Assembly: GCA_019752535.1 (NCBI GenBank)
Contig: JAIEMA010000046.1
Location: 1 to 63,524, forward strand
Source: Bacteriovoracaceae bacterium
GTDB taxonomy: Bacteria > Bdellovibrionota > Bacteriovoracia > Bacteriovoracales > Bacteriovoracaceae
Length of the DNA stretch: 63,524 nucleotides
Direction: 5' to 3'
The position numbers were made by a program, and so were the translations under genes. This document shows positions 45,476 to 53,815 of the stretch, in pieces. The notes below the pieces were generated by a model, which saw only the letters and a program-made list of their open reading frames with translations, was not told the DNA's origin and made no database searches. The first letter of the stretch is position 1. Every line of letters begins with the position of its first letter.

Positions 45476-46908
45476 AAACAAGACTTGGTGTTATTGGTGC
45501 AGGAGCAGGTGGTCTAGCCGCGGCTTTGTTAGCTCAATCCCATCAAGTCGATGTCACTTTATTTGAATCGCACTCTCAGCCCGGAGGGTGTGCAGGATGG
45601 TTTGATCGCGGGCCATTTAATTTTGATGTAGGTGCAACAACTCTAAGTGGAATTGGAGAAGGAAGACCTTTTAGCGAATTTCAAAAACTCACCGGTGCAC
45701 CTCTTCAGGTGAAAGTCGTAGATCCAGGGATTGTTTTCCATTTGCCTCATACAAAAATGCGTCGCTACCAAGATAATCTTAAGTGGTTAGCCGAATTGGA
45801 GCGTGTTTTTCCAGGGATGAGTCATCAAAAATTCTGGAATGAGATAGAAGATCTTTCGGGCCGTGCATGGGGATTTCTTCCTCATGTGAGTGGATTTCCT
45901 CCGGCAAAATGGAGTGACCTAAAACATCTGCCCAGTTGGTTGAAAGGAATCGCTCTGGTTCCGTCTTTATTAACCAGCCTTGAAACATTTGAAAAAAAAT
46001 ATCAAACGAAAAATGATTTATATAAACGCTGGATAAATGCCCTATGCATGATATCTGCTCAAAACCACATTCATCAAATCCCTGCTCTCATTGGCTCTCT
46101 CGCCTTAACTTATCCTGCAGAAACATTCGCGCCTGTGGGTGGGATGAAAGGACTCTACTCTTCATGGCTGTCACATTTTGAAAGTATCGGAGGACAGTGG
46201 AGACCAAGAGAGAGAGTGGAGTCATTAAAATTTCAAAATAAGAATTGGAATCTTAAAACGGTCAAGAGTGAAAATGAATTTGAAAAAGTTGTCGCGAATG
46301 TAACTTCATGGTCTCTGGATAAAATGATCCAAGAATCTAAAATTGAGTCGCCTACTGAAGCTTGGGGGGCATTTACAGTTTATGCCGCTGTTAAGTGGGA
46401 AAACCTTCAAAATGAAACGTACCATCTTGTTCTTCCTGATGAATCAGAGGGAGTGGATGATTATTTTGTGAGCTTCTCTCTCCCGAATGACACGGAAAGG
46501 GCCCCGATAGGTTGTCAAACCGTCACGATTTCACAGCATACAAATGAGGCCGACTGGCTTGTCTCTAAAGAAATTTATTTAGAAAGAAAAAATCAAAGAA
46601 TGGAAAAGATTTGGCAGCATTTTTTTAAGACGTTTGGAAAACCCTCCGAAGTAAAGTTTTTAAGTGCTGGGACTCCACACACATTTGAAAGATACACTTT
46701 AAGACCGAAGGGACGAGTCGGCGGGATGCCTCATCGTTGGTCATATCCTATTTGGAGATGGCCATCATGGGATCGTGGAAACAATCTCGCTATGATTGGA
46801 GACACCGCTTTTCCAGGTCAAGGGATGGTCGCTGTCGTGAACTGTGCGCTCAATTGGTGGCGAGCTTCAGCTTCTCATTTTGATTTCCAAAGGAATCGCA
46901 GATCTTAA
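45472..46908 (+). CDS. FAD-dependent phytoene-desaturase-like oxidoreductase
   Basis: 478 residues. Dinucleotide-binding start RLGVIGAGAGGLAAALLA, ending with a glutamate in LFESHSQPGGCAGWF, and a C-terminal FAD contact GDTAFPGQGMVAVVNCA typical of CrtI/carotenoid isomerase-like enzymes. HTFERYT fits the same group. The substrate is unknown. It is co-transcribed with the glutathione peroxidase. The end overlaps the convergent mscS by 42 bases. Confidence 0.88.
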   Translation: MKTRLGVIGAGAGGLAAALLAQSHQVDVTLFESHSQPGGCAGWFDRGPFNFDVGATTLSGIGEGRPFSEFQKLTGAPLQVKVVDPGIVFHLPHTKMRRYQDNLKWLAELERVFPGMSHQKFWNEIEDLSGRAWGFLPHVSGFPPAKWSDLKHLPSWLKGIALVPSLLTSLETFEKKYQTKNDLYKRWINALCMISAQNHIHQIPALIGSLALTYPAETFAPVGGMKGLYSSWLSHFESIGGQWRPRERVESLKFQNKNWNLKTVKSENEFEKVVANVTSWSLDKMIQESKIESPTEAWGAFTVYAAVKWENLQNETYHLVLPDESEGVDDYFVSFSLPNDTERAPIGCQTVTISQHTNEADWLVSKEIYLERKNQRMEKIWQHFFKTFGKPSEVKFLSAGTPHTFERYTLRPKGRVGGMPHRWSYPIWRWPSWDRGNNLAMIGDTAFPGQGMVAVVNCALNWWRASASHFDFQRNRRS

Positions 46909-47760
46909 ATGCAAATCTCTTTGAGGAAAGCTGATTTCAATGTTTGCCGCTCTAAAGGCTGACTCAACGGCATAGCGGACTTCACTGCGACAAAATTGCA
47001 TCGATTCAACTTGGTCTGAGTCTGCCCAAAATTGAAGTTTGAAAATCAGTGAATTATCTCCGAAGTCATCAAACATCACTCGAGGGCGAGGTGATTGTTG
47101 CACAAAATCCATCTTGCTCAGAATATCAAGGGAGAGCTTTTTCACAACTTCCGTATTACTTCCATAGGCCACACCAACTGTGACTTCAGTGCGAACAATC
47201 GCATCATCGTTAGTCCAGTTCTGCATAGGGTTTTCTAAGAAAGTACTGTTAGGAATAATCCAAACTTTACTCTCTGGCGTTCTAATACGTGTGGCGCGAG
47301 TTCCAATTTCTACAATGGTTCCAGCAATACCATTGATTTCGACAATATCTCCAATTTTAAGCGGCCTCTCAACCATGAGAATCAAGCCTGAGATAAAATT
47401 GTTTACGATGTTTTGAGAGCCAAAACCAATACCGATAGCAAGTGCACCACCGATAACTGTGAAGATTGTTAGCGGAATACCAGCAAAAGTGAGCGCCACG
47501 ACGACGAACATAGAGAAGACAGAAGTGTGAACTAATTTTTGATAGGTACTTACCGCTGACTTATCATCCACAAAAGGAATGACGAGTTTTTTCATCACCC
47601 AGTGAGAGACAATTTTTGAAAATCTTTTAGAGAAACCAAGAAGAATGAGAGCGGTTGTGATGTTTCCAAGCGAGAGTTTGACGCCTTGAACAGCAAACAC
47701 TTTGTGATTCCAAATCATCCCCAAAACTTTGATATATTCCAGTATCTCGCTCATAGTCAC
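46867..47760 (-). CDS. mscS: Small-conductance mechanosensitive channel (MscS family)
   Basis: 297 residues, the length of E. coli MscS. Three N-terminal membrane helices, with pore helix TM3 in ALAIGIGFGSQNIVNNFISG, then the beta domain (VEINGIAGTIVEIGTRATRI, IPNSTFLENPMQNW) and a C-terminal alpha/beta vestibule. It opens on membrane tension to release solutes in osmotic downshock. Both neighbours are on the opposite strand. Confidence 0.95.
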   Translation of the reverse strand: MTMSEILEYIKVLGMIWNHKVFAVQGVKLSLGNITTALILLGFSKRFSKIVSHWVMKKLVIPFVDDKSAVSTYQKLVHTSVFSMFVVVALTFAGIPLTIFTVIGGALAIGIGFGSQNIVNNFISGLILMVERPLKIGDIVEINGIAGTIVEIGTRATRIRTPESKVWIIPNSTFLENPMQNWTNDDAIVRTEVTVGVAYGSNTEVVKKLSLDILSKMDFVQQSPRPRVMFDDFGDNSLIFKLQFWADSDQVESMQFCRSEVRYAVESAFRAANIEISFPQRDLHLRSAIPLEIKMRS

Positions 47761-47855
47761 AAACTCACTTTAGAAATAAACTTATTCACTCAACCTTGCG
47801 CCGAGATTAGAGAGCAGTCAATAGTGTTTTTATCCGGTGCGCAGAACTCTTTTGT

Positions 47856-47885
47856 TTTACGATCACCATCTTAAAAGCTTATGAT
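47856..47885 (+). promoter_or_regulatory. Putative promoter of the exbB-exbD unit
   Basis: TTTACG (47856-47861), an 18-base spacer and TATGAT (47880-47885; five of six matches) lie 40 bases before the chosen exbB start. This supports the start at 47926 over the in-frame ATG at 47881. Confidence 0.45.
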
Positions 47886-47925
47886 TTACAGCATTATTGC
47901 ATTGATTTCAATCGAAGGAAAAAGC

Positions 47926-48444
47926 ATGCGCTTAATTGATTACGTCAACCAAGGTGGATCGATCACATGGATATTGGTGGCCATGAATGTTATTGGACTC
48001 TCATTAGTCCTTTGGCGTTTTTGGGTACTGTGGGACTTCAGAAAAAATCTCTCCTCAAAAGCGGACTCATTAATTGCCGAACTTCTTGCGGGCCCTTCAA
48101 AAGGTGCTGATGCTCTCTCCCTAGCAAAAGATTTTATCGCAGCAAAAGTTTCTGAACTTGAGTATGGAATGATCATGATTCGAGTGATTGCCACAATTGC
48201 TCCACTCTTAGGATTGCTGGGAACAGTTGTAGGTATCTTTGAAGCTTTCCAAGTGATTGCCTCTAAGGGGTTAGATAATCCTGGAGACTTTGCTTCTGGA
48301 ATTTCGCTTGCCCTCATCACCACTATTGCAGGTTTGATCGTCGCGATTCCACACTATATTGCTCATAACCTTTTAACTGGTCAGCTCGATAAGCTTGAGA
48401 TCTCTCTTGAGCGAATCATGCTTCCAAAAATTTCTGGGAAGTAA
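47926..48444 (+). CDS. exbB: MotA/TolQ/ExbB-family proton channel subunit
   Basis: 172 residues from the ATG at 47926, with AAGGA upstream. Three membrane segments: ITWILVAMNVIGLSLVLWRFWVL, the conserved TIAPLLGLLGTVVGIFEAF and ISLALITTIAGLIVAIPHYIAHN. Forms a pentamer that with ExbD uses the proton gradient to energise outer-membrane transport or envelope functions. The ExbD gene follows after three bases. No tonB is seen nearby. Confidence 0.93.
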   Translation: MRLIDYVNQGGSITWILVAMNVIGLSLVLWRFWVLWDFRKNLSSKADSLIAELLAGPSKGADALSLAKDFIAAKVSELEYGMIMIRVIATIAPLLGLLGTVVGIFEAFQVIASKGLDNPGDFASGISLALITTIAGLIVAIPHYIAHNLLTGQLDKLEISLERIMLPKISGK

Positions 48445-48447
48445 GCC

Positions 48448-48843
48448 GTGTCTAGACGTCAGAGAAGAGAGCCCCTTACATCAGACTTAACACCCATGAT
48501 TGATATGGTGTTTTTGCTATTGATTTTCTTCCTCGTTACTTCAGTATTTAGAAAGAAAGAGCTCGCTTTACTTTTAAAATTACCTGAAGCCACACAGGGT
48601 AAGGGTGATGATAAGAAGCAGAAAGATTTAACTATTGAACTTTCTGATAATGAAGTGGCGGTTAATGGACAAAAAAGTTCAATGGATGATCTTGAAGGTT
48701 GGTTTAAAAAGTCTGAACCCTCAACGTTGGTCAATTTACGAGTGGATGGGGATGTTCGTTATCAGCGTTTAGTGAAGGTTCTCGATCTTCTACGAACAAA
48801 TAAGTTGGATAACATATCGTTGATTACTGATAAGAAAAAATAA
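48448..48843 (+). CDS. exbD: ExbD/TolR-family protein
   Basis: 131 residues from a GTG. A short N-terminal cytoplasmic tail, then one membrane helix with the essential aspartate D19 in LTPMIDMVFLLLIFFLVTS, then a periplasmic domain (DLTIELSDNEVAVNG, LRVDGDVRYQRLVKVLDLLR). It pairs with the upstream ExbB. Confidence 0.94.
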   Translation: MSRRQRREPLTSDLTPMIDMVFLLLIFFLVTSVFRKKELALLLKLPEATQGKGDDKKQKDLTIELSDNEVAVNGQKSSMDDLEGWFKKSEPSTLVNLRVDGDVRYQRLVKVLDLLRTNKLDNISLITDKKK

Positions 48844-48856
48844 ATCGGAGACACTC

Positions 48857-50323
48857 ATGGAATTGAGAGCTCATATGTCTCTTCCTCAAAAAGGAAGATC
48901 ACAAAAAGAAACTCTAAGTGAAATGGAAGAATTCCGAGTCACTGATGCGAACTGGAGAAAGGGAAGGACTTTCGGTTTAGTTTATTTTCACAGTCCTGAA
49001 CACCAAACCCTTCTCGAAAATGCTTATAAATTATTTTTTAATGAAAACGCTTTAAACCCTATGGCGTTTAAGAGTCTTAAGCGCTTTGAGCATGAGACTG
49101 TGAGAATGTGTGCAGATCTTTTTCACGGCAATGAGGAAACCGTAGGGTGTCTCACTACTGGTGGAACAGAAAGTTTAATGCTCGCAGTAAAAACCTATCG
49201 TGATCGTGCAAGAAAAACTCGTCCTTGGATTACAAATCCTGAAATTATTGTCCCTGAAAGTGCGCATCCTGCTTTTGATAAGGGGGCAAACTATTTTGAT
49301 GTGAAGCTCCGTCACGCGAGTGTCGGGCCAGATTTTAAAGTAGATCTTGATTCAGTTAAAAAACTGATTAATAGAAACACTATTGCGATTGTTGGATCTG
49401 CTCCTCAGTATCCTAATGGTGTGATTGATCCAATTGTTGAACTTGGCCAAATTGCGCAAAAGCATCATCTTCCTCTTCACGTAGATGCCTGTATTGGATT
49501 TAATCTTCCGTTTATTGAGAAAGCTGGTTTTCCCATTCCTGCTTTTGATTTTCAGGTTGAAGGCGTCACCTCTCTCTCGAGTGATCTACATAAGTATGGT
49601 TTCGCGGCTAAGGGAGCTTCGGTTCTTTTATGGCGCTCGATGGAATTTATGAAGTATCAGTTTTTCGTTTATGAAAATTGGACGGGTGGGATCTATGCAT
49701 CGGCCAGTATGCCAGGAACAAAAGCCGGTGGCTCTATTGCTGCTGCTTGGGCTGCTCTGACCACATTAGGTGTGGAGGGTTATGTCGAAGAGGCTAAGAA
49801 ACTCATGAACACCTCTCAAAGATTTAAAGAGGGTATAAACAAGATCCCAGGGCTCAAGGTCTTGGGTCACCCTGATGCGGGCCTTCTCTCTTTTTCAAAT
49901 ACTGATAAGCGATTAAATATTTATGCGATTGCAGATCAGCTCTTAGAACGTGGGTGGTCTATCGATCGAAATCAAAAGCCAGAGAGTCTACATATGACTC
50001 TCTCTCCGCCTCATGCTGAAATTTGTGATGAGTTTCTCAAAGATTTAAGAGAGTGCTGTGAGTTGGTTGCCGCTCATCCCGAGTTGGCGAGTTCAGGAAA
50101 TGCGGCCATGTATGGGATGATCGCAAAAATTCCGTTTCGTGGAATGATTAAAAAATCGGTTTTAGGAATGATGGAGAAGATGTACAGCGCGAATGCCTCT
50201 ATGCCAGATGCTCCTAAGGATAGTGTGGAGAGCTGGAGTGATTTAGCGGAGAAAGTAGGGGTGAAGGCTTTAGAAGTCACACGTACTATTGGCGATGCTC
50301 TTGATAAGGCCCGAGGTAAATAG
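48857..50323 (+). CDS. Sphingosine-1-phosphate-lyase-like PLP enzyme
   Basis: 488 residues, fold type I. GCLTTGGTESLMLAVK is the PLP phosphate loop, LHVDACIGFNLPF contains the pyridine-contacting aspartate, and the Schiff-base lysine is K246 in SSDLHKYGFAAKG. These details, and the DLHKYG context, place it with sphingosine-phosphate lyases and related group II decarboxylases rather than plain glutamate decarboxylase. Lyases of this type split phosphorylated long-chain bases into an aldehyde and phosphoethanolamine. It has no membrane anchor at the N-terminus. The stop overlaps the next gene by one base. Confidence 0.82.
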   Translation: MELRAHMSLPQKGRSQKETLSEMEEFRVTDANWRKGRTFGLVYFHSPEHQTLLENAYKLFFNENALNPMAFKSLKRFEHETVRMCADLFHGNEETVGCLTTGGTESLMLAVKTYRDRARKTRPWITNPEIIVPESAHPAFDKGANYFDVKLRHASVGPDFKVDLDSVKKLINRNTIAIVGSAPQYPNGVIDPIVELGQIAQKHHLPLHVDACIGFNLPFIEKAGFPIPAFDFQVEGVTSLSSDLHKYGFAAKGASVLLWRSMEFMKYQFFVYENWTGGIYASASMPGTKAGGSIAAAWAALTTLGVEGYVEEAKKLMNTSQRFKEGINKIPGLKVLGHPDAGLLSFSNTDKRLNIYAIADQLLERGWSIDRNQKPESLHMTLSPPHAEICDEFLKDLRECCELVAAHPELASSGNAAMYGMIAKIPFRGMIKKSVLGMMEKMYSANASMPDAPKDSVESWSDLAEKVGVKALEVTRTIGDALDKARGK

Positions 50324-51114
50324 TGAAGTGGCTTTTGCTTTTGTTCTTCATTTCTTGTGGGCAATCAAACAATTCAAATTCGCTGACTGAGCAAAGCCAG
50401 GGGGAGCCACTCCCGGAACCTTCTCCAGTCTTGTGCCGAGAGGGATCTCTACCTCAGTCGCTGATTCGAGATGTGGACTATCTCTCGTTTCCAAACTTTG
50501 GTTATCGAGGAGTCGGTCGCTGTCGCGGTCATGCTCTATTATCGCAAAAACTGTTACTCTTGATGCGCTTTGACCCTACTCTTCAGTGGAACTGTAGTGA
50601 AGAAAATTGCCGAGAATTGGTAAGAGAGTATTTAGAGCGAATTGAAAATGATGAAGTCGTCATTGTGCCGGGCTTTAAGAGTTTGGCCGCTTTTTCAGCA
50701 GAACCCGTTGTTCAGTTTGTAATGAAGTCTCACATCATCTCTTATGGAACGCGCTATTATGCCAGTCCCGTTCCACTACCCAATGATCGGCCAAGAAGCT
50801 TAAGCGTTTTTCAAGAGGCCCTAAGAAGAGTGCGCTCTCATCATGTGCCTTATATTGCTCTTAATGGAGCTCAGGTAGGTGATCATGGAGTCCTGGCTTA
50901 CAAAATTTCTAACCAGAAAGGATTCAAAGTCCTTTGTGTGAGAGACCCAAATATTATTCCAGATTTTGAAGAGCGCTGCCAAAATTACATGTTCGTGAGC
51001 GATCAAAAAATACGCTACGTAAGATTTGATCGCCCTGAAGACAATGTAGAGCTTGAACTCACAGATGATGAAGATAAGAGAGTGAAGAGTTACCGTCAGG
51101 TCCTATGCCGTTAG
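50323..51114 (+). CDS. Lipoprotein with possible papain-like Cys-His-Asp triad
   Basis: 263 residues from a GTG with CCGAGGT upstream. Lipobox FFISC with C12. The mature protein has GVGRCRGHALLSQ (C67 at a helix start), QVGDHGVLAYKI (H188) and CVRDPN (D208/N210), the order and spacing of papain-like or C39-like cysteine peptidases. This is inference from motif order only; other pairs of cysteines (C38, C91, C96, C205, C218) could instead form disulfides. It is co-transcribed with the lyase-like gene and converges on folE2 with four bases overlapping. Confidence 0.65.
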   Translation: MKWLLLLFFISCGQSNNSNSLTEQSQGEPLPEPSPVLCREGSLPQSLIRDVDYLSFPNFGYRGVGRCRGHALLSQKLLLLMRFDPTLQWNCSEENCRELVREYLERIENDEVVIVPGFKSLAAFSAEPVVQFVMKSHIISYGTRYYASPVPLPNDRPRSLSVFQEALRRVRSHHVPYIALNGAQVGDHGVLAYKISNQKGFKVLCVRDPNIIPDFEERCQNYMFVSDQKIRYVRFDRPEDNVELELTDDEDKRVKSYRQVLCR

Positions 51115-52076
51115 AGCACAGGACTTTCAGCTAATCCGTCTTCGATCCCTTTGTTTATCACTGCACATGCATTGTGAGAGTGAAGAGATTCAAAATGTTC
51201 AAGAGAGACAATCCAGTCCGTAATGCGAGCATCCTGGTTGAAGACTTTGTAGAGTCTCTTCGAGGCATGCTCAACGAACATAGGATTTGATCCATTGAGA
51301 ATGGCAAAAGCCTGCTCATCAATTCTTTTCACAAGACTCTGAGTCTCTGTAGGAATGGCCGTTCTTAAAAGCTCAATCAAATCTTCAATTCCAAAAACTG
51401 CATCTTTGGCAAGAATGACTTTAGCTGTCGCACGAGAACGTTGACCGTGGGCCACACCAATTCCATTTCCTTCAGTTGTAAGTCCTGCTGCGTAGTCAGA
51501 CTCATACTGCTTGGCCATTGAAAGTGAGCAAGGACAAGTTGAAGAATACTCATATTCGAGAGTGATGCTGCTGACAAAACCTTTAGTCTTTGTTTCTTTA
51601 GCTTCAACTATAGTTTTGTAATACTGCCAACCCCAGTTATTGCTTTTAAGAGAGAGCTGTTTTACAGGGTAGCTCAGTTCAATCTTTAATGAAGCCGCAT
51701 CAAGTTTCTCTTCATAATCATAATCTCTTAAATCAGTGCGATAACGATTAAGCACAGTTTTAAAAAAGTTTTGATTCACTTGAAGATGAGAGGATTCGTT
51801 TTGCAAAATAGAGCAAAGGCGACTCATGTTGATGCCCGTTTTTCCGGCCGGACAATTCACATACATGCTGGCAACGCAATCATGATTCATGATCGAGCCG
51901 TCACGATGCTTAAATGTGAGGGGAACTCTAAAGCGATTAATACCGACCTTAGGAATCGCTATGCCTTGGCGGTCTGGAACTTTTTGAAAATCATTTAAGC
52001 CTGTAGAGTCTTGAACTTCACAGTTTAAAACTTTTTGAGTTAAAGCGAGGTCAGTCGTTTGAGTATTCTCGGCCAT
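51111..52076 (-). CDS. folE2: GTP cyclohydrolase IB (FolE2)
   Basis: 321 residues from the ATG at 52076; the longer frame to 52172 adds 32 residues unlike the family. FolE2 motifs: DRQGIAIPKVGINRFRVPL, GINMSRLC, STCPCSLSMAK (catalytic cysteine region) and GVAHGQRSRA. It makes dihydroneopterin triphosphate for folate or queuosine. FolE2 works with several metals and often replaces zinc-dependent FolE under zinc limitation. The upstream region holds two inverted repeats. Confidence 0.95.
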   Translation of the reverse strand: MAENTQTTDLALTQKVLNCEVQDSTGLNDFQKVPDRQGIAIPKVGINRFRVPLTFKHRDGSIMNHDCVASMYVNCPAGKTGINMSRLCSILQNESSHLQVNQNFFKTVLNRYRTDLRDYDYEEKLDAASLKIELSYPVKQLSLKSNNWGWQYYKTIVEAKETKTKGFVSSITLEYEYSSTCPCSLSMAKQYESDYAAGLTTEGNGIGVAHGQRSRATAKVILAKDAVFGIEDLIELLRTAIPTETQSLVKRIDEQAFAILNGSNPMFVEHASKRLYKVFNQDARITDWIVSLEHFESLHSHNACAVINKGIEDGLAESPVL

Positions 52077-52150
52077 ACAGAAGTCCTTTGTATGAAGTCC
52101 ATTTATCCCACATAAAATATATGCCTCGTTACGAGTTAATGAGGAAGGAT

Positions 52151-52188
52151 AAAGACAACATGTCTTTCCCATGTCTAATACGCATTAG
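52151..52188. repeat. Two inverted repeats upstream of folE2
   Basis: AAAGACA-ACA-TGTCTTT (52151-52167) and CTAAT-ACGC-ATTAG (52175-52188) lie 75-112 bases before the folE2 start. They could be operator sites or leader hairpins. They do not resemble the enterobacterial Zur box closely. Confidence 0.35.
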
Positions 52189-52270
52189 CAAAGCGTTAAG
52201 TTACTTAGACTTCTAAATTTGAATAAATCCGCATGTTTTTGCCTTATTTCTAAATATAAGTTCTGTTTAC

Positions 52271-52300
52271 TTGCACTTATAGTGATTTTGGGCTTAAAAT
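52271..52300 (+). promoter_or_regulatory. Putative promoter of the tolC-RND-tetR operon
   Basis: TTGCAC (52271-52276), an 18-base spacer and TAAAAT (52295-52300; five of six matches). The predicted transcript start falls about ten bases before the operator-like palindrome. Confidence 0.4.
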
Positions 52301-52315
52301 CGCACAAACGATTGA

Positions 52316-52333
52316 TTCAAACGAACGTTTGAA
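52316..52333. promoter_or_regulatory. Probable TetR-family operator
   Basis: TTCAAACGAACGTTTGAA: 8-bp arms and a two-base centre, directly before the ribosome binding site of the TolC-like gene. The CAAAC-N4-GTTTG core fits a TetR-family site. The operon's own TetR gene (56962-57576) is the natural candidate repressor. Confidence 0.65.
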
Positions 52334-52347
52334 TAAGGATGATTATC

Positions 52348-53814
52348 ATGTATTTACTTCTTTTTGCTCTCTCTCTCACTGCTCAAGCTCAAGCGCCACT
52401 CTCTCTCTCAGAGAAGTCGCTCTCAGAGCTTTCTTTGAATACTTCTCCTCGCTGGGATTCTATTGAAGCGGCATTTTTGGATGCGAAAAATCAAACTCAG
52501 CAGCTTAATGATAAGTTTCGTCCTGAGATCTTTTCAGAAGCTCAATATTTAGAAACACGCGAAAAGGCGATTATTCAATTTCAGCCTATTTGGTCTCCGC
52601 TTAAGACTGCTCAATTGGGAGTGAGACAGAATTTTAGAGGAGGAGTTGGATTAAGCGCAGCCATGGGAATGGATCAAAGAAGTGCGACCACTCAGAGCGG
52701 AAAATTCGATAACGTCACTACTAATGTTCTGCGCTTAGATTTGACCGTCGATTTATGGAAGGATTTATTTGGTCGAATTAGCAAGGCTCAATCTAAATCG
52801 GCTGAGTTCTCTCAAGAGAGAGCGAACTTAGAGAAAGAGATTCAACAAAAAGCCTTTCTTCTTACTTTGCGAAGAACCTATTGGTCACTTGTGGCCAACA
52901 ATGAACAGATCCAAGTCTATGAAGGCTTAAAAAAAATCAGTGAGCAGCAAGTGGCTGACGCGAAAAGAAGACGCGGGGCCGGAGTTACTGATGATGGTGA
53001 AGTGGCAAGATATGAAGCTCAGGTGGCTTCAAGACAAGGCTCAGTCCTTTATTATCAATACCAAAGAGAAATTCTTCTGAAGCAACTTAAAACACTTCTG
53101 CCCGATTTGCAGGGAAGAGATGTCACTCTTGCCGAGTATAATGTTCCCAAAATGATTCAAACCGTTCTCGCCTGTACTGCGGTGATCGCCTCCCATCAAA
53201 AAGTTCCCTATGAGTTTACTAAATATGATGAGGTCATAGGCCTTCTTAAAAAAACGCAAGGTGAGCAAGCCAAACTTGCTTCATCTTATGATGATGTGAA
53301 TCTGAAGTTCATCGCTTCCGTTCAGGAAAAGGGTGTTGCAAGTCAGAGCAATGGAAACAATGTGAATAGTGGCTCTTATGGCGCGGCAGTCGATGACTGG
53401 AGAAATAACAATAGAACTGGATACTCGGCCGGTCTGCAGTTAGTTGTTCCTCTGGGGAAGGGTGATACTCGTAGCACTCAGGAGTTATTGGCCAAGAAAA
53501 AGTATGATGCCCAAATCAATCAGAATGAGGCCGATATTGAATCAACTCATAACCAATTGGTTAGAGTGATTGGTATTTTAACAAGTGTTGTAAAATCACA
53601 AAAAGAAAATACAGCGGCCCTTGAAAGAAGACTTAAAGTTCAAAACAGAAAATTCTTAGAAGCAAGAGTCTCGGTGAATGATCTGATCTTAGATCAAGAT
53701 GCCCTTTTAAACTCAAATCTCACGACAATTAATACTCAACTCGAAATTATCAATACTATCTTTGATTATCTTTCCGTCTTTACCGAAACTCCTTGTGAGT
53801 TCAATAGGATTTAA
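52348..53814 (+). CDS. TolC-like outer-membrane efflux protein
   Basis: 488 residues from the second ATG (52348), which has AAGGA at eight bases; an ATG at 52339 overlaps that box. Signal peptide MYLLLFALSLTAQAQ. Long alpha-helical hairpins with alternating coil regions (QQKAFLLTLRRTYWSLVANNEQIQVYEGL in pieces, RRLKVQNRKFLEARVSVNDLILDQDAL) match the OEP repeat of TolC. It forms the outer-membrane channel for the RND pump encoded next. Confidence 0.87.
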   Translation: MYLLLFALSLTAQAQAPLSLSEKSLSELSLNTSPRWDSIEAAFLDAKNQTQQLNDKFRPEIFSEAQYLETREKAIIQFQPIWSPLKTAQLGVRQNFRGGVGLSAAMGMDQRSATTQSGKFDNVTTNVLRLDLTVDLWKDLFGRISKAQSKSAEFSQERANLEKEIQQKAFLLTLRRTYWSLVANNEQIQVYEGLKKISEQQVADAKRRRGAGVTDDGEVARYEAQVASRQGSVLYYQYQREILLKQLKTLLPDLQGRDVTLAEYNVPKMIQTVLACTAVIASHQKVPYEFTKYDEVIGLLKKTQGEQAKLASSYDDVNLKFIASVQEKGVASQSNGNNVNSGSYGAAVDDWRNNNRTGYSAGLQLVVPLGKGDTRSTQELLAKKKYDAQINQNEADIESTHNQLVRVIGILTSVVKSQKENTAALERRLKVQNRKFLEARVSVNDLILDQDALLNSNLTTINTQLEIINTIFDYLSVFTETPCEFNRI

Positions 53815-53815
53815 T

